A stretch of DNA of 64,000 nucleotides from Pseudophaeomoniella oleicola (GCA_003868215.1 QWDQ01000065.1:1-64000); one strand, 5' to 3'. Shown: positions 1 to 12,081, counted from the first letter of the stretch. A program made the numbers and translations. Notes: generated by a model from the letters alone, not told the origin.

Positions 1-346
1 ATCATTAGAATCAGAAAAACCAGGAGAATTTTATAAAAATAAAATAAAAATTAATATTAATTTTTTTTAATTTTTTTAATTCTTTTACTCTGTAATTTTG
101 TAATTTTACGTAATTTTAGAGAATAGTAAGAATTTTTATATAATTTTTATATTAAAAAAAACTAGATTTTTTATAGATATTTTTAATATATTAATTATAA
201 ACTATTTTTTAATTAATTAATTAATTATAATTTTTTTAAATATTTTTAGATAATTTTGGTAATATTAAATTTTAAATATAAAATAAAATAAATAAAATTT
301 TAATTTTAATTTTATAAAATTCTCCCAGCTTTTCTGATTCTAATGA
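1..346. repeat. AT-rich element with terminal inverted repeats (MITE-like, transition-decayed)
   Basis: The first ~50 bases and the reverse complement of about 295-346 are nearly the same: both start ATCATTAGAATCAGAAAA and run on through GAGAATTTTATAAAA. The few early differences (A/G, C/T) are transitions. The interior is almost pure A/T with no coding potential. This is the layout of a short non-autonomous DNA element with inverted ends. The transition bias and extreme AT content fit repeat-induced point mutation, although RIP itself is inferred. The left boundary may lie outside the window because the repeat begins at base 1. No transposase is visible and no target-site duplication can be defined. 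Confidence 0.6.
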
Positions 347-450
347 TATACGGGTTATATATACACGTATTTTATTTAATTTATTATAAATTTTTGAAAA
401 AAGTCTTGGCAAATGGCAGTTGCGCCGATATTGGCAGTTGCGGTGGAAGC

Positions 451-477
451 CACCTGGAATACCTTGAATTCCAGGTG
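451..477. repeat. Perfect 10-bp inverted repeat (hairpin)
   Basis: CACCTGGAAT at 451-460 and ATTCCAGGTG at 468-477 are exact reverse complements around a 7-base loop. It sits just outside the AT-rich element, in DNA of much higher GC content. Confidence 0.8.
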
Positions 478-572
478 CCAGGCCTTTAGGGTGGGTCACG
501 TATACGGCACACAATTCTCCCTCGGGGCTTTCTTGCCTTGGCTTGCCTTGGCAGCTATCATTCATTACTAAC

Positions 573-599
573 TACTACTACTACTACTACTACTACTAC
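573..599. repeat. Trinucleotide microsatellite (TAC)n
   Basis: About nine uninterrupted TAC/CTA triplets, followed by looser CAA-rich triplets. Non-coding context. Confidence 0.9.
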
Positions 600-672
600 A
601 ACAGCAATAACAACAACACATCCATCCCCTGTTAACATAATAGGTAAGTAATGTGTTGTTGATGCCATAATA

Positions 673-702
673 CTATCCTATCCTATCCTATCCTATCCTA
701 TC
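673..702. repeat. Pentanucleotide tandem repeat (CTATC)x6
   Basis: Six exact copies of CTATC in intergenic DNA. Confidence 0.9.
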
Positions 703-1254
703 ATATGATTACCCTCCCTCGCATATAGCAAGTACCCCCATCTCTCCGGCACGGTCTTATTGCATCCTCACCTTTGATACGCACTTCATCAATTCTTATA
801 CGGACTGATTGACTGACTGAACTGGCAAATAAATGCCGAAATCTCAAATTATAGATATAATGTTGAATCGCGTTTGCCATCTCTACTGCAACTAATTGAT
901 GCTTACTGCTTGCGCTGTGGGCATAATCCAGTCCCAACATCCTTCCCCTTTCCCAAACCAAACAAGAAATGCCATCACCAAGTAGTCCAGCCACCAAAAA
1001 TCCAAAGATATTAGAAACGCCTTGATATGCTAAGGGATGCCATAGGGGGTATAATAAATATATCAACGAAGCATAAGAAGTGAACCATTTGGATGTCCTC
1101 CAATTTACTGCTGCCCGACTATGGTCAATGCTTCCGATAGCATTGCATATATCCATCGAAAATTAAAAAGGTCGATCGTAAAGCGAGTGTGAGCATGACT
1201 TCGTAAATCATAAAACAGAATCGTAAAAGACAGTGGTGGGACATGTCGTCGTAA

Positions 1255-4130
1255 TCAAAGCTGGTTTTCCTTCAAATCAGCTTCTCTTTCTTCGGAAATA
1301 TTTGTTGCTTGTAATTGGAGAGCACCCGAGCTGCTTCTCTGGTGGCGTGACCCGTGGACCTCTGGTGTGCCATTTCGAGGTGAGTCGAAGCTGATCCGTG
1401 AGGGACCGGGACCTCTCAATGATGAAGAGCGCGCTTGCCTCGTTGGCGTAATATCGAAGTTCGGAGGTGCTGGGGATCGCATGGTCGCTGCTCTTTGTCG
1501 ATTCAATGAAGCGGGAATACTATTCTCACTTCGTAGTGGTCTAGGGGTACCCGAAGAGCTACGCCAATCCTCAAAGTCACGGGTACTCCAGCTCGTCCTG
1601 TGAGGCCTGGCTCCAAATGGTAAATTTGACTGACTGCCTACTGACCTGATAGACTGTGTTCGACTCGGAGCACGAGTAGGAGTCACGGCCTGATCATGAC
1701 CATAGTTCAGTGATGACAGTGAGTCGTTGCGATTGGTCGTCGATTCGCCATCTTCGTCTTCGATTTTTGGTTGTCTTCTCACCGAACCGACCTTGAAATA
1801 AGGCTCTGTCGGGACAGGTGGTGGTGGTGGCGGCGGAGGCGGTGGTGGTGCTGGCCTGTCCTTGGCCGCAAAGTCAACATGTCTGAGATATTTCCGTCGA
1901 ATTCCCCGCCACCGCCTCGGGTGGAAGTTCTCGTGGTTGCGCGTCAGAGACATGTAGCTTGAGATAACACCAACCACGATTGCGATCATGAGACAGATAG
2001 TCAGCACGCCTTGGATGACAATGATGACAATTCCGATCACGGTGCATATGATCCTATCTTGATCAAATCGGACTTCGAAGGCGGAAGAAAGGGCGACCGT
2101 GAGAATTTTGCTGATACCGAGGAGATAGACGAGCATGAGGTTGAGACGAGTAGCTTCGAATGGTCTCACTGACACAGTATAGAAAAATGCGATGCATTCG
2201 ACTGCGAGAAGACCAAAGACTTGTACAAGGGGATGATTCGCGGCTCCACCATAGAAGCAAGCGCGGACTAGTTCGTAGAGAAGCCAAACCCCGGGAAACC
2301 ACCAACGGCTATCCCTATAACGAGCCACGAGCCATCCAAATCGAACAATGAATTTGTCGTCTCCATGAGCGATATATTGATCGTCCTTGCGCTCCGCTGA
2401 CCTGAAGCCATACCATGGTATAGATCCGAACAGCTTCCGCTCTTCATCCTTTTCTCCCAGCGTACTAGCCCGGACCATCGTTACCCAAGGTATAAAGCCA
2501 AGACCGTTCTTGTATTCGAAATGCAGCCTATCAGAGCCGACAATGAGCCTTCCTGCGCGCCATTGGCTATATGCTGCAAGACCAAGAAGTCCAAACATCA
2601 CGACCATGAAGAGGGAGAAGACAACAGCTGCGATTGCCATGACACCAGCTGCGCCTCCGAAATCAAATTGGAAAAGCGTCAAGATCATGAACATGAAGAA
2701 GCCGATGAACATCGTACGCAAGACAGCCGCCGCCATGAAAACAAGCCAGTGCCGACGGAAGTAAGCGAGTCTCTCCGTCTTTAGCAGACGACACTGGTAC
2801 ATGAGTTCGACTGTCCATTTCAATAATGCCATAGATAAAGCAACACCTCCGACAAGGACCAGGAACCAGATCAGGCCAGTCAAAAATGCATCAGAAATTG
2901 CGATATTTTCCTGAGCAAGCGTGCCTGCAAAGCCCGAATAGTTACCCGGTAAAGGCAGCCCAGGCGTGACGGGATTACCATACCAGAGGTATCCTGTCGT
3001 CTTGTTTGCCAGAGCATCACGCTTCGAAAGCAACTGTTCTATGGCACGTGTTCTGAGGTCAAGTCCGATACCTTCATATGGCTCGAATTTGATGTTCGAT
3101 GCCGCTCGCTTGTATATCTGTGCGATTGAGACGCCTCCGCCAAGGCTGCTGGAATCGGTTCCTGCCGCCGCTGCACCGACCATACTGATGTTTCCCTGGT
3201 TCTTACCGATGAATTTGTTGATACTACTTTGCATGGCACCAGTGTGTATCATTCCTGCGGACCATGCGTAATTGCTCCAAAAAGCAACCAAGACACTTGG
3301 CCAATTCATCGACAATGCACCGGTAAAGAAAATATGATGGTAGACGGCGAACACCATAAAGACCGATACTGAATGAGCATAATGCTTTCTCGTCTCAAAT
3401 ACTGAGCCGCCGTGGATGGTGACGAGAACGGAAAATATAATCGCTATCGCGGAAAAAGCTCCTAGAACGGAGCTGACAGCTGCAGGATGGGAGAAAGTGG
3501 CGCCGTTTGTTAGAACTGCTGAATAACAAGCAATCTGTGACTCTGTGGAGTTCGAGAAGATTCTGAGAATGGCCATACCCTCAAAATCCGGGATAACAAG
3601 AGCGATATCAGGGACGAGAGATAAGTCTCCATCAGAGATTGGAATGACAGCAGTAGCGTCGATCTCGACGCTGGAGTTCAGAGGGCACATGCTGTTGATG
3701 TTGGCGTTACAGGGGTTGAACGTCAGATTGAAACGTGCTTCGCCATACGCATAGACACCGAGATACACTTTCGTCGGTCAGTAAAGTCAGAGAAAGCACG
3801 ACACAGATACATACTCATAATGCTCTCGTTGACAAGAGCAGTATTACCAGCCAGATGGAACAGGACTGTCATGTTGTCCTTGTACAGAGCCCCATCGAAA
3901 CGGGTGACATTGATCACCGAGTCTCCCTGACAGTCTCCAAAATCTCCAGTATACAGAGCCGGTTTTCGGTCATCCTTGACCCATTCTGTGTTCCCCTCAT
4001 TGTCTTGTATTTGGATCCAACCAGGATACTGGGACTGGGCTTCTGCAAGCCCGCATATCGATAGCAGAAGCCAGAAGTAGAGCACAGGCAGCCATGGCGA
4101 GCGCAACAAAGCACGAACGACCACCGACAT
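1255..4130 (-). CDS. Flc/Pkd2-type TRP-like membrane protein with ML-like lipid-binding domain
   Basis: Two exons (4130-3815, 3767-1255) joined over a 47-bp intron (3768-3814, GTATGT...AAAG) give 942 residues. The start has a clear signal peptide (WLPVLYFWLLLSICGLAEAQ). A luminal/extracellular ML-like domain with several cysteines follows (roughly 30-200), then many hydrophobic helices of the fungal TRP-like region (roughly 200-680), then a disordered cytosolic tail with a long polyproline run and Ser/Arg-rich low complexity. This is the order seen in the yeast Flc and fission-yeast Pkd2/Trp663 families, which act in cell-wall integrity, calcium signalling and haem/FAD transport to the ER. 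Length fits the family. The exact paralogue cannot be told by eye. Confidence 0.9.
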
Positions 4131-6696
4131 GGCCCGTTATGCTGAACTCGAGTGGAGTAGGTCTCCTTGGTTGTCGTCGTATATTTATCAGATATGACTG
4201 TTGTCGCGAAATAGTCGGGTCGTAACTCGGTTGCGCCGATCGCTGTTGATGTCCGAGACACCGCAGCCACCACTACATCCACCAGGCGCTCACACAACAC
4301 AGAATAACCTATGTATGGCAGCACGCTCTTCGAGTGTCGTTCCTCCCTTCAGGCATTGGCGATATCGTCAGAAAAATCGTGAGCCTTGGGAACGGTCGCT
4401 GGGCGATCACTGTTTCGGCCGAACCTCTCTCTTTAGGCGCGGATAACAGCGGGCCGTGGGCTCTATTGAAGCTGGTCTGGCGACTACACAACAATGACGG
4501 TGAAGAGACGGCACGGCTGCGATCCAAAAAGCGTTTCCTCCAAACGAGAAGCTATCCAAACGTTGAAAGTGCCACAAAGAACAAGAAGGTGAAGAGGGAG
4601 TAGAACAGTGGCTATTGACAGAAAAGTCATTGATAGGACCTTTCTCAAGGAAGATGCAGTGGATGCGGAAGATCGACATGGGCAGGTGGATGAATGTGGT
4701 AATAGGAAAGCACAGTCCACTTGGACTCCCTCCAAACTTACCTAGATCCCTTCTACTAGGTAAGACTAACTGTCCCTAAGACTTCCAGAGTTAAAATCTC
4801 GATAAATACATGGCAACCAAGGAATTCCAGGTAAGAAAGATGGCATCGTCATCATTCGTCTCGTTATTTCTTGGTATTTCTTTGACCTTTAGGTATCCCT
4901 TCTCTGTTATGACTCAGGCTCATCCTGAAGCAGCATAATGAAGGAATTTTGTGCCATTTCCCCTTTGTTTGCAGCGAAGCCAGGACTCTGCAGGGACGTA
5001 GGGAGCCTGGTTCCCTGTCCAATAAATTGGCTTTATTATGGCCTATGCTGGCCATGCTGGGGGTTTTCAACCGATGGGTTACAGGGATGAGCGGTGCTTG
5101 TCAAATGATTGGTGGCAGGTCGCTTATTGTATTCCGAGAGTTCGACGACGGTAACAGTCAACTTCATTGATAGTCCATGAGCCAACTGCGGAGGGCAATA
5201 TACCGCCCTCGCCTAAATGTACGCCATTGAGTGGGAGTAGAAAAGATGCTCTAGGCCACGCAATTGCCCTACGTCGGTGAGGAAGTAAGTGGACTGCTAT
5301 CAGTAGTGTATTATTTCGATGTACTACTGTGGCTAAGTAATATACCTTAGGTAACGTATCTACGCTCTATTCTACCTTCCATAATCAAAACCACATGGCA
5401 CATCTGCAGGAAACCGAGCGTTTAACTAAAATTGGTTACATTCTAATTGATGAGATGCGAAAGGAATGTCAGCCCAATTTCTTTGTAAGTTACATGTAAT
5501 AAAGGTCTACATGTATATCATATATGACTATCCTTTGACAGATCAAGCACATGTATACAGTCGCTGCTGAGTGACTTTGTATTGTACTCTAGAAGTCTAG
5601 AAGTTGCTGACTCGCTGAATCGGATATAAGCCACCTTAAGCACATAGCTACTACGTAGTAAGTGAGATAATTGGATGGATCATTGGATCCATTCCCAGAG
5701 GCGATATCACCTTAGGGCATTAATGGGCTGCCACTACTACGTACTACGGTACACGGCTGGCCTAAGCTACCTAATTACTACCTAGGTACGTAGTACTATG
5801 GTAGATGCGAGATGCGTTAGGTACCTAAAGCCTACGCCCAGACACAGAGACCTCCACTCGTGACCGCCTGTTCGTTCACCAGCCTCCCATTGAGAAGAAG
5901 AAGCAGCAGGATATGGTCGGGTACTTGGATAGGTTAGGGAAGGATAGTAACTGAGCCACGGTACATTGCGGAGTACAAGGTAAGAGATCATACCCTCTCT
6001 ACCTTTTTGAAGTCAACTTTCCATCTGTCGTATAGAATTTAATCGTCTTTCGAGGACGACATTACTGCATAGTATCTACCTTAAGACAATATAATAATGT
6101 TACCAGGGAAGGAGATCCCGCTTCTCAAAGATCGATGTGCGGGATGTGCACCCACTAATGCTGGATCTCGTCCATTTTGAGATCATAGAGCCTCACCGCA
6201 ACAGGTTTTTGGGAACCATTCCCGCCCAACCTCGTTCGACTAGGAGGATCATCTGAGTCGTCGATCGCTATGTCGTCCCCTACTGACATCCATCCTCGGT
6301 CATCTAGAAGTCGATGGGCGAGAGGCTGGGGAAAGGGATGGCTACCTACCCTCTCCAGAACAGCAAATTGTCTCACACCTTTCGCGCTTCCTTATTCCTT
6401 TTTCATAGATTGGTTCTCATGACGCATTCCCGCTCAGACTAGCAACCCTTTCTTCTCGATGGCTTCTTTCTCTCCGACTTTCCTGTTCGAAAGCAGGGCT
6501 AGCTTATACCATTCGGGCTGACACCTGATCAGGATGAAGCACGACAAACATTTTGGAATAGATATGACTGGCACCCTCTAACCCTGAATTGAGCCTTCGA
6601 AAGGCCATTGATTCAAGCAATAGGAAATGGTAAATTACACGTCTCGACCATCTGCTTGCTGTCGCAGTGCCCCCGGGAGACCTGACATCGCTAGAA
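4131..6696. other. Intergenic region, 2.6 kb
   Basis: No supported gene. The upstream part is the promoter of the Flc-like gene. From about 5,600 to 5,830 it carries repeated TACCTA/GGTACGTA words and the 12-bp palindrome TACTACGTAGTA (5649-5660). Short frames here have no recognisable domain or splice partner. Confidence 0.5.
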
Positions 6697-7394
6697 TCAA
6701 ACAGGCTCTCTCACCATGCAAACGCTCTTGAGTATAGCTGCATCCCTCCCGTACTTCCTCGGGTCGAACGATATCGTTTCCTGTTCTTGATATCCAAATT
6801 TCTTATACAAGGGTAGGCCTTTAGGAGATGCCTCCAGGCCAGCGATGATGCCCAGTTTGTTCGAAATATCGCAACCTATCTTGACCAGCATTGATCCTGC
6901 TCCTCGTCGTTGATGTTTCGGAGCAGTGTTCAACTTTTGCAGTACTATCATCATGTCAATTATGGAAGGGAACGAGAAGCGAGTCACTTACGAATATGGG
7001 GTCTCCTCCCAATGCATCGCTCACGGCCAGCCCATAGATTACCAAAGAAATCACTTGCAGACTCAACATTGACGGATTCGCCGAAGAGTTGTGGGACATC
7101 TGCAGCTGTTGGATAGCTGATCATATGGACATGTCCTTCGTCGTACAAATGGTACTGTGCAAACGCCACTATCTCATCATTGATGTCGGTATCAATGACC
7201 TTGAAATAACGAACTGTAGGATCCTCCTTCCACTCTGCAACATGGCGTTCAGTCTGCCGCTTGAAGCCGTCAGACCCCTCTTGCACCATCTTGAAAAGCA
7301 GTCCGGTCAAGGGAGAGTCGCCATATGAATCCCACTCGATGACATCGAACGTATGCATATCTTCATATACCCCCGGCACGACCTTTAGACCCAT
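6697..7394 (-). CDS. GNAT-family N-acetyltransferase
   Basis: Exons 7394-6992 and 6944-6697 around a 47-bp intron (6945-6991, GTAAGT...GATAG) encode 216 residues. The C-terminal half has the acetyl-CoA-binding signature QRRGAGSMLV followed by LYKKFGYQ, the typical motif A and late beta-strand region of GNAT enzymes. The N-terminal half (F..VIEWDSYGDSPL, KVIDTDINDEIVAFAQYH) resembles fungal GNATs of unknown substrate. The only odd point is a short, slightly divergent motif around the splice (HILLQKLNTAP). Small-molecule or peptide N-acetylation is inferred from the family; the substrate is unknown. Confidence 0.85.
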
Positions 7395-8045
7395 TTTGAT
7401 AAGTGTACCAACTCTAAGAAAGCAACTGGGCCGTCACGCAGCGAACTTACAGGGGCCGGCGAGTACGAGATGGTGTGCCATTTGCTACCTTATGTACCCG
7501 TATACTGTGACCCCCAAAGATGACCCCCGTACGAGCTTTGGTGTGACCCCCAATTCGCTCGAGAGTACGACGTAGGAGCGCGATGCGCTTGAGGCGGGCC
7601 GTCAAGATGATGCCAGCAGTGCTGCCTAAACTTTCAAAGCTGCTCACTTAGGCAACCTCTTGGACATCAGCATTTGCTGTGTAGATTGCGCCCAACTAAT
7701 AATTCGCTTTATTCATCAGACGCAGTCTGTGCCTCCCCGAGTATTGACAAGGACATACCTTGAATGTTAGCAAAATAAATTGAACAAGTGAAAGAAGTTT
7801 TTGATCGACATGGCCTCTAAGGAGCGGCGACGACCCCACCAACATACCATAGTACACCGCCATGACCATTAAAAAGCTTCTCTTAGGTGTCACGGGTGTG
7901 TCAGACGAACGCTATATTCTCAAGTTTCTGCATGCGTTTGTGTCCAACTCTGACTGGATGTACATATGTATGAAGTGCCGATATCAAGATATATATATGA
8001 GGTATTTCGTTGTATCCCTCGGAAGCATCGCAACAGAGGTCCGTT
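7395..8045. other. Intergenic region between divergent genes
   Basis: Divergent spacer between the GNAT gene (-) and the acid phosphatase (+). No feature beyond ordinary flanking sequence is recognised. The phosphatase start may lie slightly further upstream than annotated. Confidence 0.4.
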
Positions 8046-9819
8046 ATGAGCCATGGCCGTCCTGAAGAGAACATGTTGAGCTGTGATGAACTACGCGATC
8101 TCCCCGACATGCTTGTTGTACCACGGGTGAATCTATCCGACATGCTGAAGCCCATGTCACAAACGATGGCTTTCTCTATGCTACTACTCATGGGGCCACT
8201 CCTTCTCTTCTGTGTTCCCTTACGGTCAATCCTCGATCCAATACTATCACCATGTGCTGCAGCTGATGCGGTTGTCGCTACATATATGCCGAGCGCGTTG
8301 CAGCAATACTACATTGGGAACTTAAAGCCAACGGCCTGCAGCCGTTCCATCGATCAGCCATCACTGTATACCAACCTGGTAGACCTGTTCTATCACCTCG
8401 GCGGGAACGGTCCATGGATTCCGAAAAGAAGAGATATCAGCAGTTCTGATATCGAGCGTCCACAAGGCTGCGAGATCGAGCAAGTACACATGGTAAGTCT
8501 AGGCAGCCTCTAGTATATATTCTATCACGGGGAAAATTTGCATGTCCAGGATACTAATCAAGGCAGATGTCACGACATGCAGAACGCTATCCAACCAAAA
8601 ACGCAGGAGGCCGTAAGTGTGCTTTCATGGTGCTACTTCACATCGGACACTCACTGTCTTAGGGCATCTTGAATTGTTGCAGCGTCTTTCAGAATCATCC
8701 AGTACATTACACCCAGCCTTCGACTTCCTGTCAAACTGGACTTATTTCACCTCGTGGGAGAATCCTGCTTTTGAGCAATTGACATCCACAAGCCAGTATG
8801 CCGGAACACTTGAAGCCTTCAACACAGGCGTCAAACTACGCACGAGGTATCAAGAGTTGATCCCGATAGACGGGAGGTCAACTCGCTTGTGGTCCGCAAG
8901 CTCTGCTCGGGACGTTGCCACAGCGAGATACTTTGCTGATGGATTCTTCGGACGAGAATGGGAAACGGAGGGACTTGCTGAGCTCATAATCATCCCCGAA
9001 ACCGCGGATCGAGGGGGTGACACCTTGACACCTGGAGATACGTGCTTGGAATACATCATGGACAAAGTTGAGGGACACGACAAGGGCTACGGTGTCCTAG
9101 CACATTGGCAAAGCATCTACATACAGTCAATCATCAAGAAGCTGGAAGGCGGGAACTCGAGCATCACCTTGACCCCTATTCATGTTTACAGTATGATGGA
9201 AATGTGTGGTTTCGAGATGCTTGTCCGTGATGGGGTTAGTCCATGGTGCCATCTCTTTGACCACAAGGCATGGATCAACTTCGAGTACGCTCGTGACCTT
9301 TTACATTTTTATCGTGCTGGTCCAGGCAATCGCTTCTCAAAAGTCATGGGAATGCTGTGGTTAAATGCTACCTTGGAAATTCTCGAGCAGGGTCCTGATG
9401 CAGGAACGCTCTTCTTCAGCTTCGTCCACGATGGTGACATCGTTCCAATGCTCTCAGCTCTGGGGTATCCCTCAGGTTCTGATGGATCGAATATGCCAAG
9501 TGATGAGTTACAGTTGGACAGAGCCTACAAAACAAGCGATATCATACCTATGGGAGGCCGGGTCATTTTGGAGAGGCTGAAATGTGGTACAGCTAAGGAC
9601 CAGGGAATTTTCATTCGAATGAACATCAACGACGCGGTCGTGCCTCTGAGTCATCGCCAAACAGGACCTGGAGGTAGTACTAGTCTCGACGATCTGAGGG
9701 AGTATCTGAAGGAGAGAGCTGTGTTGGCCGGTGACTTTAGGGAGGTGTGTCGCCTCAATGAAGATGCACCAAGCAGAATATCATTCCTGCATCAAAGGCA
9801 AAAGAAAGCTGTACATTAA
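8046..9819 (+). CDS. Histidine acid phosphatase (branch 2), N-terminally membrane-anchored
   Basis: Exons 8046-8492, 8567-8612 and 8663-9819 encode about 549 residues. Introns are 74 bp (branch site TACTAATC) and 50 bp. A short cytosolic N-terminus is followed by one hydrophobic segment (MAFSMLLLMGPLLLFCVPL), suggesting a type II anchor or uncleaved signal. Next is LFYHLGGNGPW and, across intron 1, the catalytic motif SRHAERYPT (the usual RHGxRxP with Ala for Gly). Near the C-terminus FVHDGDI supplies the proton-donor His-Asp pair. The family hydrolyses phosphomonoesters, including phytate, at acid pH outside the cell or at its surface. The start is uncertain: the first ATG in the open frame is 8046, and a shorter form could start at the ATG just before the hydrophobic segment. 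Confidence 0.88.
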
Positions 9820-10425
9820 GTATATGTTTAGATTTCATCATACAATTCACGATCTCTCAAGCCGAATTAAATTGAATGAATACCTAATAATTACTGAATT
9901 CGGGTGGAGGCAGATCGGGGGGTAAATAGGTGCCCGAGACCCTTAGATCTATACTAACTCTAAGGTCCAAACTACAGCTACTACGTACCTAGGTAGGTCA
10001 GGCAGGTAGGTAATTAACGTACATGAAGGTATTGCTGTAATCAGCCAAATAGCAACCTCGACCCTTTCCCCACCAGAGCAAGACCCGCACCGGTTGCGGC
10101 CACTGCAGCAACGGTCATATTTACGAAGAGAAGACCAAAGTACCAAGGCATAATAAATACTGCTATACATTGGCCAGATGCTGACCTCACTCTGGTGAAT
10201 TGAAGCTTTTTTTTCTTCCCGGCTCTGAAATATCACCCTCTCAACAACTAGTTGATCTTCAAGCACAGCTGCCATCTCTCCACGACTACTGCTTGTTCAG
10301 TTCGAACCCCTCGTCGTTACCAGATCTAGCCCATTTTTATTGCTGATTCTTTCTGATATCTGTATCTGTGTGGTTTATATCACAGATCATCTGATCTCCC
10401 GTTCGAGTCGCGATCATTTTCTATC
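9820..10425. other. Intergenic region / GNA1 promoter
   Basis: Contains a TACCTAGGTAGGT-type cluster (about 9974-10016) and the GNA1 5' flank. A reverse-strand 36-codon frame (10151-10041) reads as a small hydrophobic peptide but lacks independent support. Confidence 0.4.
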
Positions 10426-11266
10426 ATGTCACAGCCTCATACACCAGTACGCTCGGGCATGGAGCGCATGACCCGCGCAGGATCCATATCTGCTCCCGGT
10501 GTCAATGGAGATAATCTCCTGACGCCAGTCTCACCTATCAACGCCGGAGTCAATGGTTTCACTGCCATTGATTCGTTACCATTATTTCCACCATCGTTCA
10601 TATCGCAAGAAATCAGAGATAACCTTCCGGAAGGGTATACGATACGGCCATTGAGAAGGACTGATTACAACTCCGGGTTTCTGAACGTGCTTCGTGTCCT
10701 GACGACAGTCGGTGATATCTCTCTCGAAGCTTGGAATGAGCGATATGATTTTATGGCGGCGAGGAATGATACGTACTATATCCTCGTCATTTGCGATGGG
10801 TCAGGTGAAGTCGTAGGGACCGGTGCAGTGCTTGTGGAGAGGAAGTTCATTCACGGACTAGGTATGCCATCTGCCTCCGTTGCTCATTCCCGTCAAACCA
10901 CGTCGACATGCCCAGTCAAAGCCGAGAGGGAGACGCTTGCTGACCATATATTTCTTACAGGCTTGGTTGGTCATATTGAAGATATCGCAGTCGCGAAGAA
11001 CCAGCAAGGAAACAAGCTTGGGTTGAAGATAATACAGGCTCTAGACAATGTTGCAAAAAACGTGGGCTGTTACAAGGTATGTCCAGCGCAAGGACCTCAG
11101 CTTCGAGGCTATCATGCTAAGCATTTGACAGAGTATACTTGATTGTTCTGAGGCAAATGAAGGATTCTATGTAAAATGCGGGTTCAAGCGAGCTGGGCTC
11201 GAGATGGCACACTACTACGACAGGGAGGCTCAATCCGGAAAAGTATCTCCATATCACAAGTCATAG
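10426..11266 (+). CDS. GNA1: Glucosamine-6-phosphate N-acetyltransferase
   Basis: Three exons (10426-10861, 10961-11076, 11132-11266) give 228 residues, with introns of 99 and 55 bp. The enzyme makes N-acetylglucosamine-6-phosphate from glucosamine-6-phosphate and acetyl-CoA, a step toward UDP-GlcNAc, chitin and glycans. Visible motifs: LPEGYTIRPLRRTDY at the domain start, GHIEDIAV (active-site strand), QQGNKLGLKII (acetyl-CoA pyrophosphate loop), and CSEANEGFYVKCGF with the product-binding tail. About 65 residues of Ser/Pro/Gly-rich sequence precede the GNAT core, longer than in yeast Gna1. The second intron lies just before SILDCSEAN. Confidence 0.95.
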
Positions 11267-12081
11267 AGCCATCGTTTTAACAGATAACGCTTTGATTCCA
11301 GTGTCTCCAGCTGAAACATCGCAGCATCGTTGCTTAGGAAGTGCATGAAGAATGGACAGGTCTGAACTTAGATATGGCGTTGTTTTGGTGTACAGTAAGG
11401 GGGTGAGGTGGGTCATGAGCGAGCAAGGTAATTACCAAAGAGACAGAGAGGACATCCTGTAGAGTATTCAATGAAGTGATCGTTCATTTGTATATGAGAG
11501 CAGGAAAACATTTGAACATTCAAAATAAGAGCAATATGTCTGGTAGTAGATGTGTATATCGTGGATCAGACAATAAGGATCTACAATGTATTTTGATGTT
11601 CTTTGGCATTATCGTAGTATGACGTGGGTTCTCCCTTATCGGAAAATCACCGTATCACCGTATCACCGTATCACCGTATCACCGTATCACCGTATCACCG
11701 TATCGCAGTATCGTAACTTGGTAAATAATTAGGCGGCGTTGCTGTGGAGATAACGGAACTTTTGTTGTTTGCTCCTTCTTTCAGAACGGCCCAGATTACT
11801 GGCGTAGTATATCCCTGTCACCGCTAACGCCTAACGCAAGGGCGTCACTTTGGCAAAGTCGCGGATCTTCACAAGCACAAAGCTGCTGCCCAATTGATCC
11901 CAACTGCATTTTATTTGTGTACTGCCGTGTGTATTTTCCTTTCAGTAGCAGCAGCAGGGAATTGTTGTAATTCTGTCAGTCGTTCGTTCGTTCTTCACTG
12001 CGGCCTTCTCTTGATCTCACTGTGAGCCATCTGTCCGCTTGTCTCATCTGTACCGCGGCGATCGGGTCCACGAAGTACGAG
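11267..12081. other. Intergenic region: GNA1 3' flank and sidB promoter
   Basis: Holds the ATCACCGT tandem array (11646-11709). The sidB 5' flank begins about 11,750. An in-frame ATG at 12022 could extend SidB by 20 residues, but that stretch is not Ser/Pro-rich like the rest and is treated as leader. Confidence 0.4.
11646..11709. repeat. 8-bp tandem repeat (ATCACCGT)x7 plus one degenerate copy
   Basis: Seven exact head-to-tail copies of ATCACCGT at 11646-11701, then ATCGCAGT. Located between the GNA1 stop and the sidB promoter. Confidence 0.95.

Larger units (their letters stand above)
347..1254. other. Intergenic stretch with simple repeats
   Basis: No convincing gene. It holds a direct repeat of TGGCAGTTGCG (about 413-442), a strong hairpin (451-477), a TAC triplet run (573-599) and a CTATC pentamer run (673-702). 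A 151-codon reverse frame (701-1156) lies just beyond the stop of the Flc-like gene. It shows no recognisable domain and is more likely its 3' flank. Confidence 0.5.

Noticed and set aside
701-1156. 151-codon reverse-strand frame beyond the Flc-like gene
   Set aside because: Has an ATG but no recognisable domain, and lies in the presumed 3' flank of the Flc-like transcript.
2387-2784. Plus-strand frames inside the Flc-like gene
   Set aside because: Antisense shadows of a well-supported membrane protein exon.
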